35,179 bases of DNA. It comes from Phoronis australis. Its lineage: Eukaryota; Phoronida; Phoronidae. The notes under the pieces were generated by a model, which saw only the letters and a program-made list of their open reading frames with translations, had not been told where the DNA came from and made no database searches. Made by a program: the position numbers and the translations under genes. Shown piece by piece: positions 1 through 9,947 of this stretch. The stretch is taken from assembly GCA_002633005.1 (NCBI GenBank), contig NMRA01000110.1, positions 901,552 through 936,730 of the forward strand, given 5' to 3'. The first letter of the stretch is position 1. Each line of letters begins with the position of its first letter.

Positions 1-1176
1 GTCCATCTATGGTAATAGGTTACTTTGACAAAGCATGTCAATCTATCGTAATAATGCTACAAAAAACCTTTGGCACGTTTGATTCAGAACACCCACCGTA
101 ACAGAAGAGATGTAATGTCTAAGCTTGAATTATACATGTACATGTACTGAAGGTCCGTTATTGGATTAGAACATTGTTGGCGATCAAAATGCACCGACAT
201 GACAAGCTGCCTGTAACACTCCCCACGACGATTATTCCACAGGACTAGAGGACAAGAGTGCTCGAAACTCGAAGTCAAATTTACCAATTACGAGACACTC
301 TTCAAGTAAACTTGAAATTTGCACTTGAATCACGGCTCATGGTTGGTTAACTTCGAGTCTAAGTCTTAATCGAGTCTGAGTTCAGAGCCTAGACCACGAC
401 ACTAGCAATCACGTGTAACCTACACGTAAGAAAGAAACAAATTGCAAAGCATTGCATACTTTTTCTGTAGGTTAACATTAAGATTTGGGGTCTTGAATTG
501 CCATCTTCGAAACCGTCGCTAATTAATTTATTTTCCTATGTACTCTAGAACTGGGTTAAACCACCCCTTTGCCCTATTCGACGCGCATTGCAGGATTTAC
601 ACCTTGGCTGGTATTCAAGTATACGAAGAACTGAAAAACAATAATGCAATTTTCTAAAAAAATGATTTCTTTAACGTTTAATGACGCTATCAAAAAGCCT
701 TTACATTCACAAGCAGGACACTTCAAAACAATCGCTGAACCTTTTTAAAGTCCAGTTATAAGGCACGGTGATTTTCTAAAACCGCAAAAGGCATCCAGCC
801 ACCCGTACTCTTTATTTCGCAATCCCCGTAAGTCTTGGTTAAAACACGTCACAGCATACACGTAAAGTACAAACATTTTTACATAAGATCTAACAGTACC
901 ATGGCTATTAGAGAAAAAATGGATTTGAAAAACTATAGAATGAAAGATTTATCTTCTTCCACCGAGAATTATTACATTTTATGGCAGCGGAATATTGCAC
1001 GTGAGCAGACGACATGGCGGCTAGACCGCCAGCTGTTCTTAGATGACGTGCAGAAAGAAGGCAGGACATTGGCACCCGCTAGAAGAAAAGTCCTGGCACT
1101 GTTTTTAATTTAAAATACAACTTGGACTTCGATAAGAACATCTACATCCTTCAGAGAACGAAAATCTCTTTTCCAG
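1..1176. other. Non-coding flank or intron before the first WxxW back exon
   Basis: No ORF here resembles a known protein and codon bias looks random. As the exon starting at 1177 needs an upstream exon, at least the right part should be intron. I looked for a front WxxW half exon (77-80 nt, ending in phase 0) and did not find one, so the partner probably lies left of the window. TACATGTACATGTA-type palindromes occur near 134-147. Confidence 0.5.
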
Positions 1177-1398
1177 AGACGTCAGTCGGGGCTTTGCAAT
1201 GGAATGACTCCGCTTGCCGCTGAGTGTCGTGTAACTGGTTCCGACAAAATTTTCAATCAGTGGAATTACAAGGAGGCAACAGACGAAATCTTGAAATTTC
1301 CCTGCACACCTGAAAAGGGCCTTGCCTGCGTCAACGAAGATCAGCCGGATAAGAAGTGCAAGGATTATTCCATCCGCTTCCTGTGTCCGCATGTGTAG
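1177..1398 (+). CDS. WxxW (mucin CysD) domain, back-half terminal exon #1
   Basis: This is a terminal coding exon for the C-terminal half of a WxxW/CysD domain, the small disulfide-rich module of gel-forming mucins and CILP. It starts after a good acceptor (cttttccag, AG at 1175-1176) in phase 0 and runs 73 codons to TAG at 1396-1398. The cysteine pattern is the family's: SGLC-N, AAEC-RV, a central FNQWNY, FPC-TPEKGLAC, KKC-KDYSIRFLC and a three-residue tail. GLxC-N and C-xDYxIRF-C are signature positions in MUC2/MUC5AC CysD. The front half must come from an exon to the left, not visible here. Exon and 3' UTR are nearly identical to the exon at 20366 (5 of the last 64 residues differ). The identification rests on motif recall, not a database search. 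The internal ATG at 1204 is a codon in the exon, not a likely start. Confidence 0.85.
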   Translation, partial: RRQSGLCNGMTPLAAECRVTGSDKIFNQWNYKEATDEILKFPCTPEKGLACVNEDQPDKKCKDYSIRFLCPHV

Positions 1399-1600
1399 TG
1401 CTATCTCAGATCTCTTGGGATTTTACAGTTGGGTCAAAATTCTCTGGACTCTAACCTTAGTGGAAGCTATATATGGTGTAATGGTGAATTGTATCTCACA
1501 TAAAGACAAAATGACATTCTCTTTATTGTAATTTACTAAATTTTTTGGATCTTCCAATAAATTCCAATTTCTTCTGGGTTAGAAACTTTGGTCTGTTCTT
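1399..1600 (+). other. 3' UTR of back exon #1 with polyA signal
   Basis: This stretch aligns with 20588-20800 downstream of the duplicate exon. Shared blocks include the segment just after the stop (tagtgctatctcag), the ttttacagttgggtcaaaatt block, the tatatatggtgtaatgg block and the final aataaattc block. AATAAA at 1556-1561 lies at the position equivalent to AATAAA at 20748-20753, so it is the likely polyadenylation signal. Confidence 0.7.
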
Positions 1601-1629
1601 CAGAGAAGTGGAAGGAGTATCACAATAGG

Positions 1630-1730
1630 ATTGTTCTAAAACCCTCTTGACCCCCACACTCCACGACCCCCGTCTCCGTTGACCCCACGACTAACGACCC
1701 ACAACGACCCTTCGACCCACGACCTGTGGC
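1630..1730 (-). repeat. GACCC/ACGACC-rich degenerate repeat (minus orientation of the GGGTCG family)
   Basis: Runs of cgaccc, acgaccc and gacccc alternate irregularly here. They are the reverse complement of the gggtcg/gtcgtggg units at 2395-2505 and match the gacccacgacc tract near 2770-2795. This looks like a dispersed simple-sequence repeat rather than coding DNA. Confidence 0.55.
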
Positions 1731-2290
1731 AATAGACGAATCTTTGCGCTTTTACTCATTTCATAATCATATTACGTCGCTGAATAGCTTTCGAATCTGC
1801 ATTGGCTCAAGTGTGGTGGTTTAAGCAGAAAGTTGCGTAAGAACAGGATATGAAGTAAGTAATTAAGAGCGTGCTATCGTTTTTACGGAAATAGTTCCAC
1901 AAGCGTCTACGAATGACCCTGTTCTACTAAACTTAGGTACAGTGTAGGCCTACGTTAACGTGAATGGACGTAATAACACATTTTATTATTTGCTTTCGGT
2001 TGTATGCTCGTAATGTACTCCATGTAAACTTGTGTAACTGTTTAGTTAACGGTTGTTTTTTTCAAACTAAAGTTACTGAAGAAATTACATATTCTTCAGT
2101 TCCTCGCACTCTCCCAAATAATGCTTGAACCTGACATCCACTGACGAACAGACGAGACGATTACACTTTGCCGGGAACGACGTTCAAAATAAGGGTTATT
2201 TGTAACATTGTGATGGGTCTTTAGTTTTATTTGGTCGAGCTGTTTTTTTTTTGTATTTCACACTTGCCGATTCGACCCTCTTAATAGCAA
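1731..2290. other. Intergenic, nothing recognised
   Basis: AT-rich non-coding sequence with a T8 tract around 2250. No ORF, splice pair or RNA fold could be supported. Confidence 0.4.
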
Positions 2291-2293
2291 AAA

Positions 2294-2420
2294 ACAGGGA
2301 AAAACCAGCCTAGCTCACGGCCCGACTAGGTGGTCCTGCAAGTCAGCACTTGTTCTACATGTACGTTCACATGGAGTCGAGCTTGTATAGACTGGGTCGA
2401 GGGGATTGTGGGCCGTGGGT
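2294..2420 (+). repeat. Direct repeat copy 1 (partner at 2833-2947)
   Basis: The core 'ggtcctgcaagtcagc' followed by 'cttgttct', and the preceding 'agctcacg..ccga' block, recur about 540 bp downstream. Both copies then run into a GGGTC-rich tract (gactgggtcgagggg here, attgggtcaagcgggt in the other). Divergence suggests an old duplicate of the same dispersed element. Confidence 0.7.
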
Positions 2421-2505
2421 CAAGGGGATCGCGGGTCGTGGGCCGAGGGGAGCTTTGGTGGAAGGGGTCGTGGGTCGAGGGGGCCGTGGGTCGAGGAGGG
2501 GTGGC
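2395..2505 (+). repeat. GGGTCGnGGG minisatellite-like tract
   Basis: About 110 bp of imperfect units built from gggtcgagggg, gtgggccg and gtgggtcg. Two plus-strand frames are open through it, giving Gly/Arg/Val-rich peptides that reflect base composition, not a gene. Confidence 0.65.
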
Positions 2506-2832
2506 GTGTGTTATGGTAGTAGAGCTGGTTTTAGATCAATCCTACGATACATTCAACATTCATGTCACACTTCTCGTTTCTAATTGTTCAAAATATCGTG
2601 AAAGAAATCCGATACCAGACCAATCCAGTTTAAAGTATTAACACTTTTCTTTCAACATATTATCAACTGCTTTCAAAGTTACATGGAGAAATCAACTCCG
2701 GAATTTCATGGTTTCTTTAAATTTCTGGGGATTGATCTAAAACCCCTAGACACACATGCTCAAAACTCGCTTGACCCACGACCCCCCCCACCCACCCGCA
2801 AGATCCACGGCACGACACCAGCCACTAACCCC

Positions 2833-2947
2833 CCAGGAAAAAGCCAGCCGAGCTCACGATCCGATTCGTTGGTCCTGCAAGTCAGCGCTTGTTCTATTTT
2901 CAGATAGAGTGGAGCTTGTGTAAATTGGGTCAAGCGGGTTGTGGGCG
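2833..2947 (+). repeat. Direct repeat copy 2 (partner at 2294-2420)
   Basis: Same order of blocks as copy 1: ccaggaaaaagccagcc, agctcacg, ggtcctgcaagtcagc, cttgttct, gtggagcttgt, then a gggtcaag/gtgggcg tract. Just before it, at 2765-2795, is a gacccacgacccccc tract in the opposite orientation. Confidence 0.7.
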
Positions 2948-5160
2948 TGGCAAGCAGTTCGAAGGGTCGTGGGGTGTGAGGGTCGACGGAGTGTTTGAAC
3001 AATCTGATTTCTGGTGTTTCACAAAAATGACCGCCAATGTTAAACGGCATTTGACTTCAAAATTGGTGAATTGTCAAAAAGGAACACAAATAAGGGAGTT
3101 TTATAATATACGGAGTGTTAGACCTCGTTCCTACTATCTCAAAGCCGACGAAAGTGAGAAGTCCAATTCACTGTCTGATTCTTTAAGTACTTGAGTGTGA
3201 TGGCCGTAACCTGTCTCTTCTCTGTCTGCATAATAATTATCCAGATCTTGCTCATAATCGTCCTCGTCCCCTGAACTGCTATATTCGGCAATTGCAATTA
3301 ATTGTTAAGTAACCACATGTCATCCCCACATTACATCATTTGGCGGGCAACTTGGAAATACCAAATTTGTCTTCATTATTCATTTCATAGTGGCTAACTG
3401 AAGCCTAAAGAGACCGTAAGCAAATGCATGGTGGAAACTCTTTAACTGAGGATAATGTTAATACATGTATTACATCAGCGCAGGGGATAGAATGTATACA
3501 TGTGGAATTCATATCTAACCCAGGGTATGTGAGTGAGCTTTGACTTCAAAGTCTTAATTCAAATTTACTGCTTTCACTGAAATGACAACTGTGTGTTTGC
3601 CTTTGTAAAAAATGATCACAAAAACGTTTGAGAACAATACAACTTCAACAGTGAAAATCAAATCACGTCTATTTTGCACACATACATCTTTCTGTGAAGG
3701 CAATTACGTCACATTGTAATCGAGCAGGCCGATGGGCTACGTCATGCTTAACTTCCGTGCACACACGGCAAGATTCGGTCATACGGAAAATGAAAGTGAG
3801 GCGAGATTTTCTGAATAGAAATACTTTATATGGTTTCATATCATTTTGATTAATGTGCTAACTAATGTTCACTTGTTTTAGTTTTAGTTGAATAATTGAC
3901 GAAAGCATAAGATAATTTAATGGATTCTGATTTTATTTAAAAATTGAACATTCATTTGTACCCACTATATCTCCAAATCAAATCTTTGGTAGACAGTGCA
4001 TCCAAAGTTCCATACCTCCTCTCTTTACTCGGCTTTTTGTCGTCCACTAGCGTAGCAATTTATTTTGTAATGCTATTATTATAGTAGCAGTTTTTTTTGT
4101 CCATCTTTCAGAAGTTACTCATCGGTATTAATTTTCGGTATATTAAAGCTCACATAAATGTATGTCTATTTTCTACGTCTATTTCTCACTCTAAGCACTG
4201 AACACACACTGTTCCAAAAGTATTAAATATTTCATGGACATCACTAAATTATCAAAACTGTTTACCTTTTGCGTACTGTGGAGATTTTTTCGTGAAATTA
4301 CTTTTGCGTAATGCATGATATTTATCGCATCTCTAACTTGTCTTGTCATGGATAAATCAAGGTGTAAATTGCATGCGAACTTTTCTCACGGCCGGGCAGC
4401 TTTTCATCAGAATATTTATCAAATGTAATTCACCCTTCTGATTCACCACCAATAATTTGACTACAAAATAAAATAATTTCAACTTTAGACATGTATATTG
4501 GGCATTTCACACAATGACAACTTTTTCATTTTCTAATTTTCGGCCAAATTTGGCACTCTCTAGCAGCCCTACTGCACCTTTTCAAAAAGTGACTTTATAA
4601 TAATTTGTTTAGTCATTCCTTACCTCTTCATAATCTAAAATAAAAATTCTTCCCTCTCTCGATAGTTTTTGCTTACGAAGCATTACACCAACTGCATTTC
4701 GTCCTGTTTTCCTGTTATCAGATGGATCAAGCACAAATAAGGTGCCTATTGAAACGTGTAATTAGCCTCGCTGGTTCCCTGCGTACCGCAAGGTGAGGCG
4801 GTAGCCGTGCCAGCACGCAGGTATCACTTAATATTCCTCGACGTTTCTGATTGGCTAGTTGAATTCTCAACAGGCAGCGCAGTACGCAAACAAACTGGCA
4901 TGACTGATGGACTGAAGTGTAAATGTGGTCAGTTGTACAGACAAATCGGTGCTTAAAATTTATGTTCAGGAAATGTGTAGCCTAGAAATTGTGATTGCGC
5001 CTTTTCGGAATGCATCTTTCCACTGTCGATGACTTTTGTTTACGATAGTGTCCTGTCTATTCATACAGTTTGAATAACACTCCGGTTAAGTCGGACAGAT
5101 ATGTGTTTATTGTAAGTGTATATGCTTCAAACGGTTATCAAACATCACTGCAGAGACGAA
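2948..5160. other. Intergenic, AT-rich, no gene seen
   Basis: No ORF with a familiar motif and no convincing splice pair. The sequence is AT-rich with scattered CCAAT and ACGTCA motifs (for example near 3707 and 3740). I see nothing that supports a functional assignment. Confidence 0.4.
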
Positions 5161-5167
5161 ATAGGCC

Positions 5168-5190
5168 TGAGTGGCGGATTTAGAGGGGGA
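5168..5190 (+). mobile_element. hAT-like terminal repeat remnant (GTGGCGGATTTAGAGGGGG)
   Basis: The string gagtggcggatttagagggg matches the inverted end of the miniature element at 20092-20251 (taaatccgccactg there) and resembles hAT-type ends of the form CAGTGGCGGAT. A second end was not located nearby, so this is a remnant call only. Confidence 0.4.
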
Positions 5191-5383
5191 CCACCATTGA
5201 TCTATGTCAGAATAAATATTGATTAAATAATTAGTAAGAATAGATCCATTTTAAGTTGCCCAAAACTTGTGCATATGTACCTTTAAATCATGGGGTCAGA
5301 CTTGTTGACATGTATTTAACGTCAAAATCTATTTTTAGATGGTGTTTACAACTTTGGGTTCTGGAGTCAAAGTACTCTAGAGA

Positions 5384-5599
5384 TTCTAGAATATTCTGAG
5401 AACAAATTGCAACAGCCAATAATACGAGTGGATATGATCATGTGGTTTTTATTAGCCAATCACTAAGTAAGTAGAATGTTATATTATGGGCTGAAATCAG
5501 CAAGATAATTAGATGCGCTAAAGTAGTTGAAGCATAAAGACTTGCTACAGTGTACAGAAGCAGTTGTACGACAGAGCCATCTCGTGGAAGATTCTAGAA
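5384..5599. promoter_or_regulatory. Two perfect heat-shock elements with CCAAT boxes
   Basis: TTCtaGAAtaTTC at 5384-5396 and GAAgaTTCtaGAA at 5587-5599 are both perfect three-unit heat-shock elements (alternating nGAAn pentamers). Between them lie two AGCCAAT boxes, near 5413 and 5454. This could be a heat-shock-responsive promoter or part of a retroelement LTR. No TATA box or downstream ORF is visible, and the assembly gap starts only 63 bp further on. Confidence 0.45.
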
Positions 5600-5661
5600 A
5601 GGATCTTGGCAAGGGCAAGGGTTAACGAACCGGAAGTTAACTAAGAGCTTGTCACTTGCAT

Positions 5662-5812
5662 NNNNNNNNNNNNNNNNNNNNNNNNNNNNNNNNNNNNNNN
5701 NNNNNNNNNNNNNNNNNNNNNNNNNNNNNNNNNNNNNNNNNNNNNNNNNNNNNNNNNNNNNNNNNNNNNNNNNNNNNNNNNNNNNNNNNNNNNNNNNNNN
5801 NNNNNNNNNNNN
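5662..5812. other. Assembly gap (151 N)
   Basis: A run of 151 undetermined bases. Open frames drawn across it are meaningless. It interrupts the PHD-like fragment on the minus strand. Confidence 0.99.
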
Positions 5813-5992
5813 CATTTGGAGACACTGGATGTGGTACCACCCTTCACAGGAGTCACACGTAAATCCCGTCGGACCAGTGCACGGGTAGACCGCACGCCCC
5901 ACATGGATATCATGAACCAGTGTTCTCATGTGGGATGTCATCAGTACCATACATGCAGCTATTGACAAAATGTCGGACGGATCCTGATACAC
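5813..5992 (-). pseudogene. PHD-finger fragment, probably transposon-derived, cut by the gap
   Basis: The minus strand reads C-x7-C-x2-C-x4-H-x2-C (TCDSCEGWYHIQCLQM at the end next to the gap), the second half of a C4HC3 PHD zinc finger. The first CxxC pair is not in frame. A G run at about 5894-5897 (cgccccac on the plus strand) could be a one-base insertion, since the neighbouring frame reads C-G-R-A-V. PHD fingers of this form are common in ORF1 or accessory proteins of invertebrate LINEs and other elements, and they also occur in chromatin proteins. With no other domain visible because of the gap, I treat it as a decayed mobile-element fragment. Confidence 0.45.
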
Positions 5993-5999
5993 GTTTACT

Positions 6000-6550
6000 T
6001 CTATAAGAGCAAATTAGATAAATAGGACCGAACATAACTGTCAATGGCCAACGATTAATGTATAATGTACTAACTGAAATATAGAAAGATTTGAATGTGT
6101 TTACGTGTATTAGGTCTCTTCCCCTGGCCTTATTGGGGAGGGAACACACCTCTAATTGGGATAAATTGATCAGCAGCAAGAACAGAGTAAGCATGACTTG
6201 CGTATACAGCTTACAAAGCTTCACTCAGTATTCAGGCACAAATTGTGGATCACACCAGTGTTGCCCAGATACAATTAATTACAGTAACATTGCTATTACC
6301 TGCAATTGCCGACACTGAGCCAGGCCAACAAGACGAGTAAACAATTTGAAATGTTGATTAAAAAATCCGGAATTTGTTAGGATGTACAATGTATAGGTAT
6401 GGCTGAGGTTATCATCTAGCCAAAATAGCTGGAACTGGCCAGTAAGCTGCCGAGGATATTCGTGAAACACTCGCTTTTCACCGACGGGTGTGATTTTGCG
6501 AGGTCTTACAGGCGAGGTCGATCTTATTTTATCAAAGGAGAAAAGGGTCC
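6000..6550. other. Intergenic, short cysteine-containing ORF of doubtful meaning
   Basis: A plus-strand frame ending at 6318 finishes with a cysteine-containing tail (NCGSHQCCP and TCNCRH). It has no signal peptide and no matching splice acceptor. A minus-strand frame overlaps it. I cannot support either as a gene. Confidence 0.3.
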
Positions 6551-6553
6551 ACG

Positions 6554-6604
6554 GGAAGTGCTTCTAGTTTCATGCACCGAAGCATGAAATTTAGGGTCAC
6601 TTCC
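6554..6604. repeat. Interrupted palindrome / hairpin
   Basis: Two nested arms pair: GGAAGTG (6554-6560) with CACTTCC (6598-6604), and TTTCATGC (6568-6575) with GCATGAAA (6582-6589) around a 6-base loop. The 7 and 8 nt between the arms do not pair. It lies about 500 bp upstream of the WxxW signal-peptide exon. Confidence 0.6.
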
Positions 6605-7104
6605 TCTGTACGTACATGTAAACAATAATATGTTCGAGCCCAGAATGAGAGATATTTATCATGAAATTGTCTTAAAGTAGTAGAGAAACTGAAAACTATA
6701 GAGTAAAGAGTAAGCCAAAGACCCGGGCGACTGTCAATCCGCTAATAACACGTTCACAACAAAAGCGCGAAATAGTCCAGTCTATGACCTCTCGGCTGGC
6801 CGTGCCGTCTCCCTTGGGGACGTGAGGCGCTCAAAATCCTAAATTGTTTAGAACACAACGCATCTTTTGAATCTCACTTTACTGTCACGTACGGGCCACT
6901 ATGATTTTTCAATACGTGAACATTATAGTACAGGATTATTGTTCCAATTGAAAGAGATGAACCCTTGATCCGAACGTTTACATCAGTTACATAATAGAAC
7001 CGTCTACTGTAGACCTACATGTAAGACGCATTAGGGTCTTGTGAAAAGAACCGAGACGTTGTTACTTCTGCGTGCAGCCTGCCGCTGACTCGACTACTCC
7101 TATC

Positions 7105-7288
7105 ATGACGAAAACAGCTGCGGTTGTTGGTGCGCTTCTGATCAGTTGTTTGGTTGGAGTTTTTGCCATTGACTTAGAAATCTTGGAAAACGCCTTGCCA
7201 GTCGATGGCGATATCGAACTTAGTGGTCGTGATGCAAGCAGTGGGACATTAGAAACAGAGTTAGACAAGCGAGAAGACAACACAGAAT
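7105..7288 (+). CDS. Signal peptide and propeptide exon of a secreted WxxW protein (exon 1)
   Basis: The first coding exon of the best-supported gene here. The ATG at 7105 has A at -3. It encodes an ideal signal peptide (Lys3, a hydrophobic core AAVVGALLISCLVGV, predicted cleavage after VFA at residue 21). An acidic propeptide of about 35 residues follows and ends in ELDKR, a dibasic furin/PC-type site at residues 55-56, then EDNTE. The exon ends in phase 1 (last base T at 7288) at a consensus donor gtaagt. Joining to 9491 gives T+GT = Cys. A GTG 33 nt upstream keeps the frame open but is not a eukaryotic start. No TATA box is obvious. It is the only signal-peptide exon I find for the cluster, so other WxxW exon pairs may also use it. 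Confidence 0.75.
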
Positions 7289-9490
7289 GTAAGTCCCTCA
7301 AGATAACACCTATTGCTATATCACACACTTGACTTTATACATGTACAATAAACTTTTTAATTTGCAATTATTTTTGTTGGTTCAAAGTAGTTTAACAAAA
7401 TTTAAAACATATGAAAATTATCTCCTCAGTTCATGGGATAGTAATGAGTAAGCATGTAGTCACTAACACGTCTTCATTTTGTGGTAAAATTACTGAACCG
7501 TAATACCTGTGAATGGACAGTCCAAATCACCACAGGCACGGGCCCCATCGAGACACGAGGGCTGGGGTTCATTTCCTGGGTGAGTAAACCGCGTGTACGA
7601 TTATACATGTAACAGTATCATTTTGAGACCCAAGTAATGTTGGCGAGAACTAAATAAATACGTATTTGGAAAACTATTGAAAAGTTCGGAAACTACAATT
7701 CAAATCAACCTTTTTGACTTTGTTTTTAGCGTGATGCACTCTTCAACTAAAACTGACTGATGAGTATTTTTGGTTGTTTATTGACACTGCTACAATTTCG
7801 TTTCATTTAAAGAACTGGGAGCTTCAAAAGTAAGCGAACGATTGGCAAATGATATTGGTTACAACACCCTCGGCTGTACACTATACGTGCAGATTAATTA
7901 AGACCGGGCTCGATTTTGGTGAGCTGCTGGTCGTCAAAGCAACCTCAGATCGTGTGTGTCGACCTGATAAAACTCCAAGCTCGCTACGGAATCATAACCT
8001 ACACCTATGAGCACAAGCTCAATACATTACATGTAGCAGACTGATGGAGTAGGGATGCTATGGCTCAAAGCGGAAGGGTCCATTTAAGGCTCGTACGCAG
8101 ACAACACGTCCAGATCCGTTCGACTAAAGCAAAAAAGCGTTCTTGTGTGTCTGGCAAACACTTGGCCTGTACGCTGGTTCTATAATTAAGGATTTTTTTC
8201 GTTTTCACTAATCCAAACTAAGTTTCGTTTGTTGGAGGGGGGGGGGGCTAGGACAACGCATCCCCTTATCAAGGGTTTCCTAGTTTTGGTTACCTCAGTT
8301 CATGTTTGGAAAACTGTGGAAATTTTGCCTGTCCGTCTATGGGGACTTGACGATATGCTATTCGTCGAGCCAAGGAAAATATTTCCCTTACCTCCTTGCC
8401 AACAGTCTACACAGGTCGTGCCGAATTCTCAAACTGTACCTCGAGGTTGCGATATGTAAATATTGTAAATGTAAAAAATCACTAACAAGCCGCGATGGCA
8501 CCGGCAAAATCGATGTGTTTTAGGTTGCTTGTATGTTCTTTCTTGTTTTGAAGTTACTAAAATATACATTCCCTTAAGCAATTTTAAGCACACGAATATA
8601 TGACTGCTGCCAACCTGAAAGAGCAAAAAAGGTCGGATTTTTTCGTCTTGAAAATAATTACGCTAATATTAACAACAAGTTGTCTCTCCTTTGCGGGACA
8701 ATTGAGGACTGATTGTGAACACTGTAACCGAACAGAATAGAAAAAAATGTCATGTCGCTGAGTCCTTAGATTTTCGTAACATATGTTATGTCTGTGGGAT
8801 ATGCCGATGTGTTATTATATCCAACAAAAAGTGTAAATAGTAGTCAATCCTAGGCATCAACATTTTGAAGCCACCAATAAAACTCTTACAGTCACGACCG
8901 CTACTGGCCACAAATGCAGCATCGGTCCCAATCAGCAGATTTTGACTGCTGCCTTTCAGCGGGTGACTTTTAAAATTTCTGCACACCTAAAGCTGACCGG
9001 CCGGTCTTTACAGCATCAGCTGCAACTCTCTATGACATCGATTCCCAGATTTGCTCATAGCGTGTACTCTCGGCGACTCATAATTACATAGGCCATTTGC
9101 AAATTACCCTACGAACTTCAATGGCAAACAAGGTACGACAAAACAGTCTGAAGACCACATCGCCTGTTTGTAAACCCTGAAAACCATTGAGCGGGGTCAA
9201 GGGTTACATTCTGACAAGGACTGCTAGCAAGGGGTTTACAAGATACACTTCTTGATGCTAGCCACTGGCGATGAATCGATCAACTAAATGTGTCGAAGCG
9301 TATAGTCTCGACGAGCACAACAACCCCGTGAAATTCCCTGTATGTGATGTCAGTGATAAAATACGCGTAGCCGTTGCGGTATGTTTTCACATGTTTTATA
9401 CCATCCCCGGCCTTACCGAAGCCGGTACTAACTCAAGTAGCCACCTGATACCATTCAGGTACTCCACGTTAAATACTCTGTTTTGGATAG
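7289..9490 (+). other. Intron 1 of the WxxW gene
   Basis: The intron runs from the gtaagt donor at 7289 to the ggatag acceptor (AG at 9489-9490). It contains a poly-G run around 8236-8248 and no recognisable ORF. A further small exon of compatible phase cannot be excluded. Confidence 0.55.
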
Positions 9491-9570
9491 GTGACTGTAC
9501 AACTTGGACTGAATGGCTCAACCGTGACGACTCGAAAGGTTTGGGAGATATGGAAACCATGGGTGCATTT
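9491..9570 (+). CDS. WxxW (CysD) domain, front-half exon #1
   Basis: An 80 nt internal exon encoding the N-terminal half of the WxxW domain: CTTWTEWLNRDDSKG-LGDMETMGAF. W-T-x-W followed by D..(P/S).G.GDxE is the hallmark of the family; the first Trp of W-x-x-W is a known C-mannosylation site in mucins and CILP. It starts in phase 1 (GT completes the codon left by exon 1 at 7288) and ends in phase 0 at a consensus donor (gtaagt at 9571). Exon length and both phases match the front exon at 10950. The frame is also open upstream (from an ATG at 9271), but nothing there resembles the family. It joins smoothly to the back exon at 9948. Confidence 0.85.
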
Positions 9571-9761
9571 GTAAGTACAACGTGGAGACGAGAGTTTAAT
9601 TGCGTAAAAGCAGTTACATTATTGAATTCTTAAAATGAAATTGATCTGAATTTGTGAACAGGCAAATCGCCAAACAAAATAGTGCAAAAGTAGTGCGCCA
9701 AATACATAGGGCTAGATATACTTGTAGATATAGATGAATAAGTGAGTAGTTTCCTTGTATT

Positions 9762-9845
9762 TATGTTGTGTGTGCGTGTGTGTAGTGTGTAGTGTGCAGT
9801 GTGCAGTGTGCAGTGTGCAGTGTGCAGTGTGCAGTGTGTGTGTGA
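9762..9845 (+). repeat. 7-bp tandem repeat (AGTGTGC)n and GT-rich flank
   Basis: A gtgtgtgcgtgtgtg run grades into about seven tandem copies of agtgtgc, followed by gtgtgtgtg. It sits in the intron between the front and back WxxW exons. Confidence 0.9.
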
Positions 9846-9947
9846 TTTGCGATGCATTCTTGCCTTGGCTTATTCGAGTTTGATGCTGTCGGCTTGCCTT
9901 ATTGACTATTTAGGATTCTGACATTGACCCATTATTGTCAATCTTAG

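Noticed and set aside
1105-1392. Minus-strand ORF opposite back exon #1, and its mirror at 20333-20581
   Set aside because: Shadow frames of the duplicated WxxW exons. They resemble each other only because the plus-strand exons do.
2330-2641. Gly/Arg/Val-rich plus-strand ORFs
   Set aside because: They translate the GGGTCG minisatellite; two frames are open at once, and there is no splice or leader evidence.
5594-5992. Open frames running across the N gap
   Set aside because: They exist only because N codons are not counted as stops. Only the part right of 5813 carries information (the PHD-like motif).
7072-7104. Upstream extension of the leader exon from GTG
   Set aside because: The codon is GTG, not ATG; the ATG at 7105 has a good context and starts an ideal signal peptide.
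9271-9490. ATG-started 5' extension of front exon #1
   Set aside because: Open by chance. The WxxW homology begins only after the acceptor at 9489-9490, and the leader exon joins there in phase.
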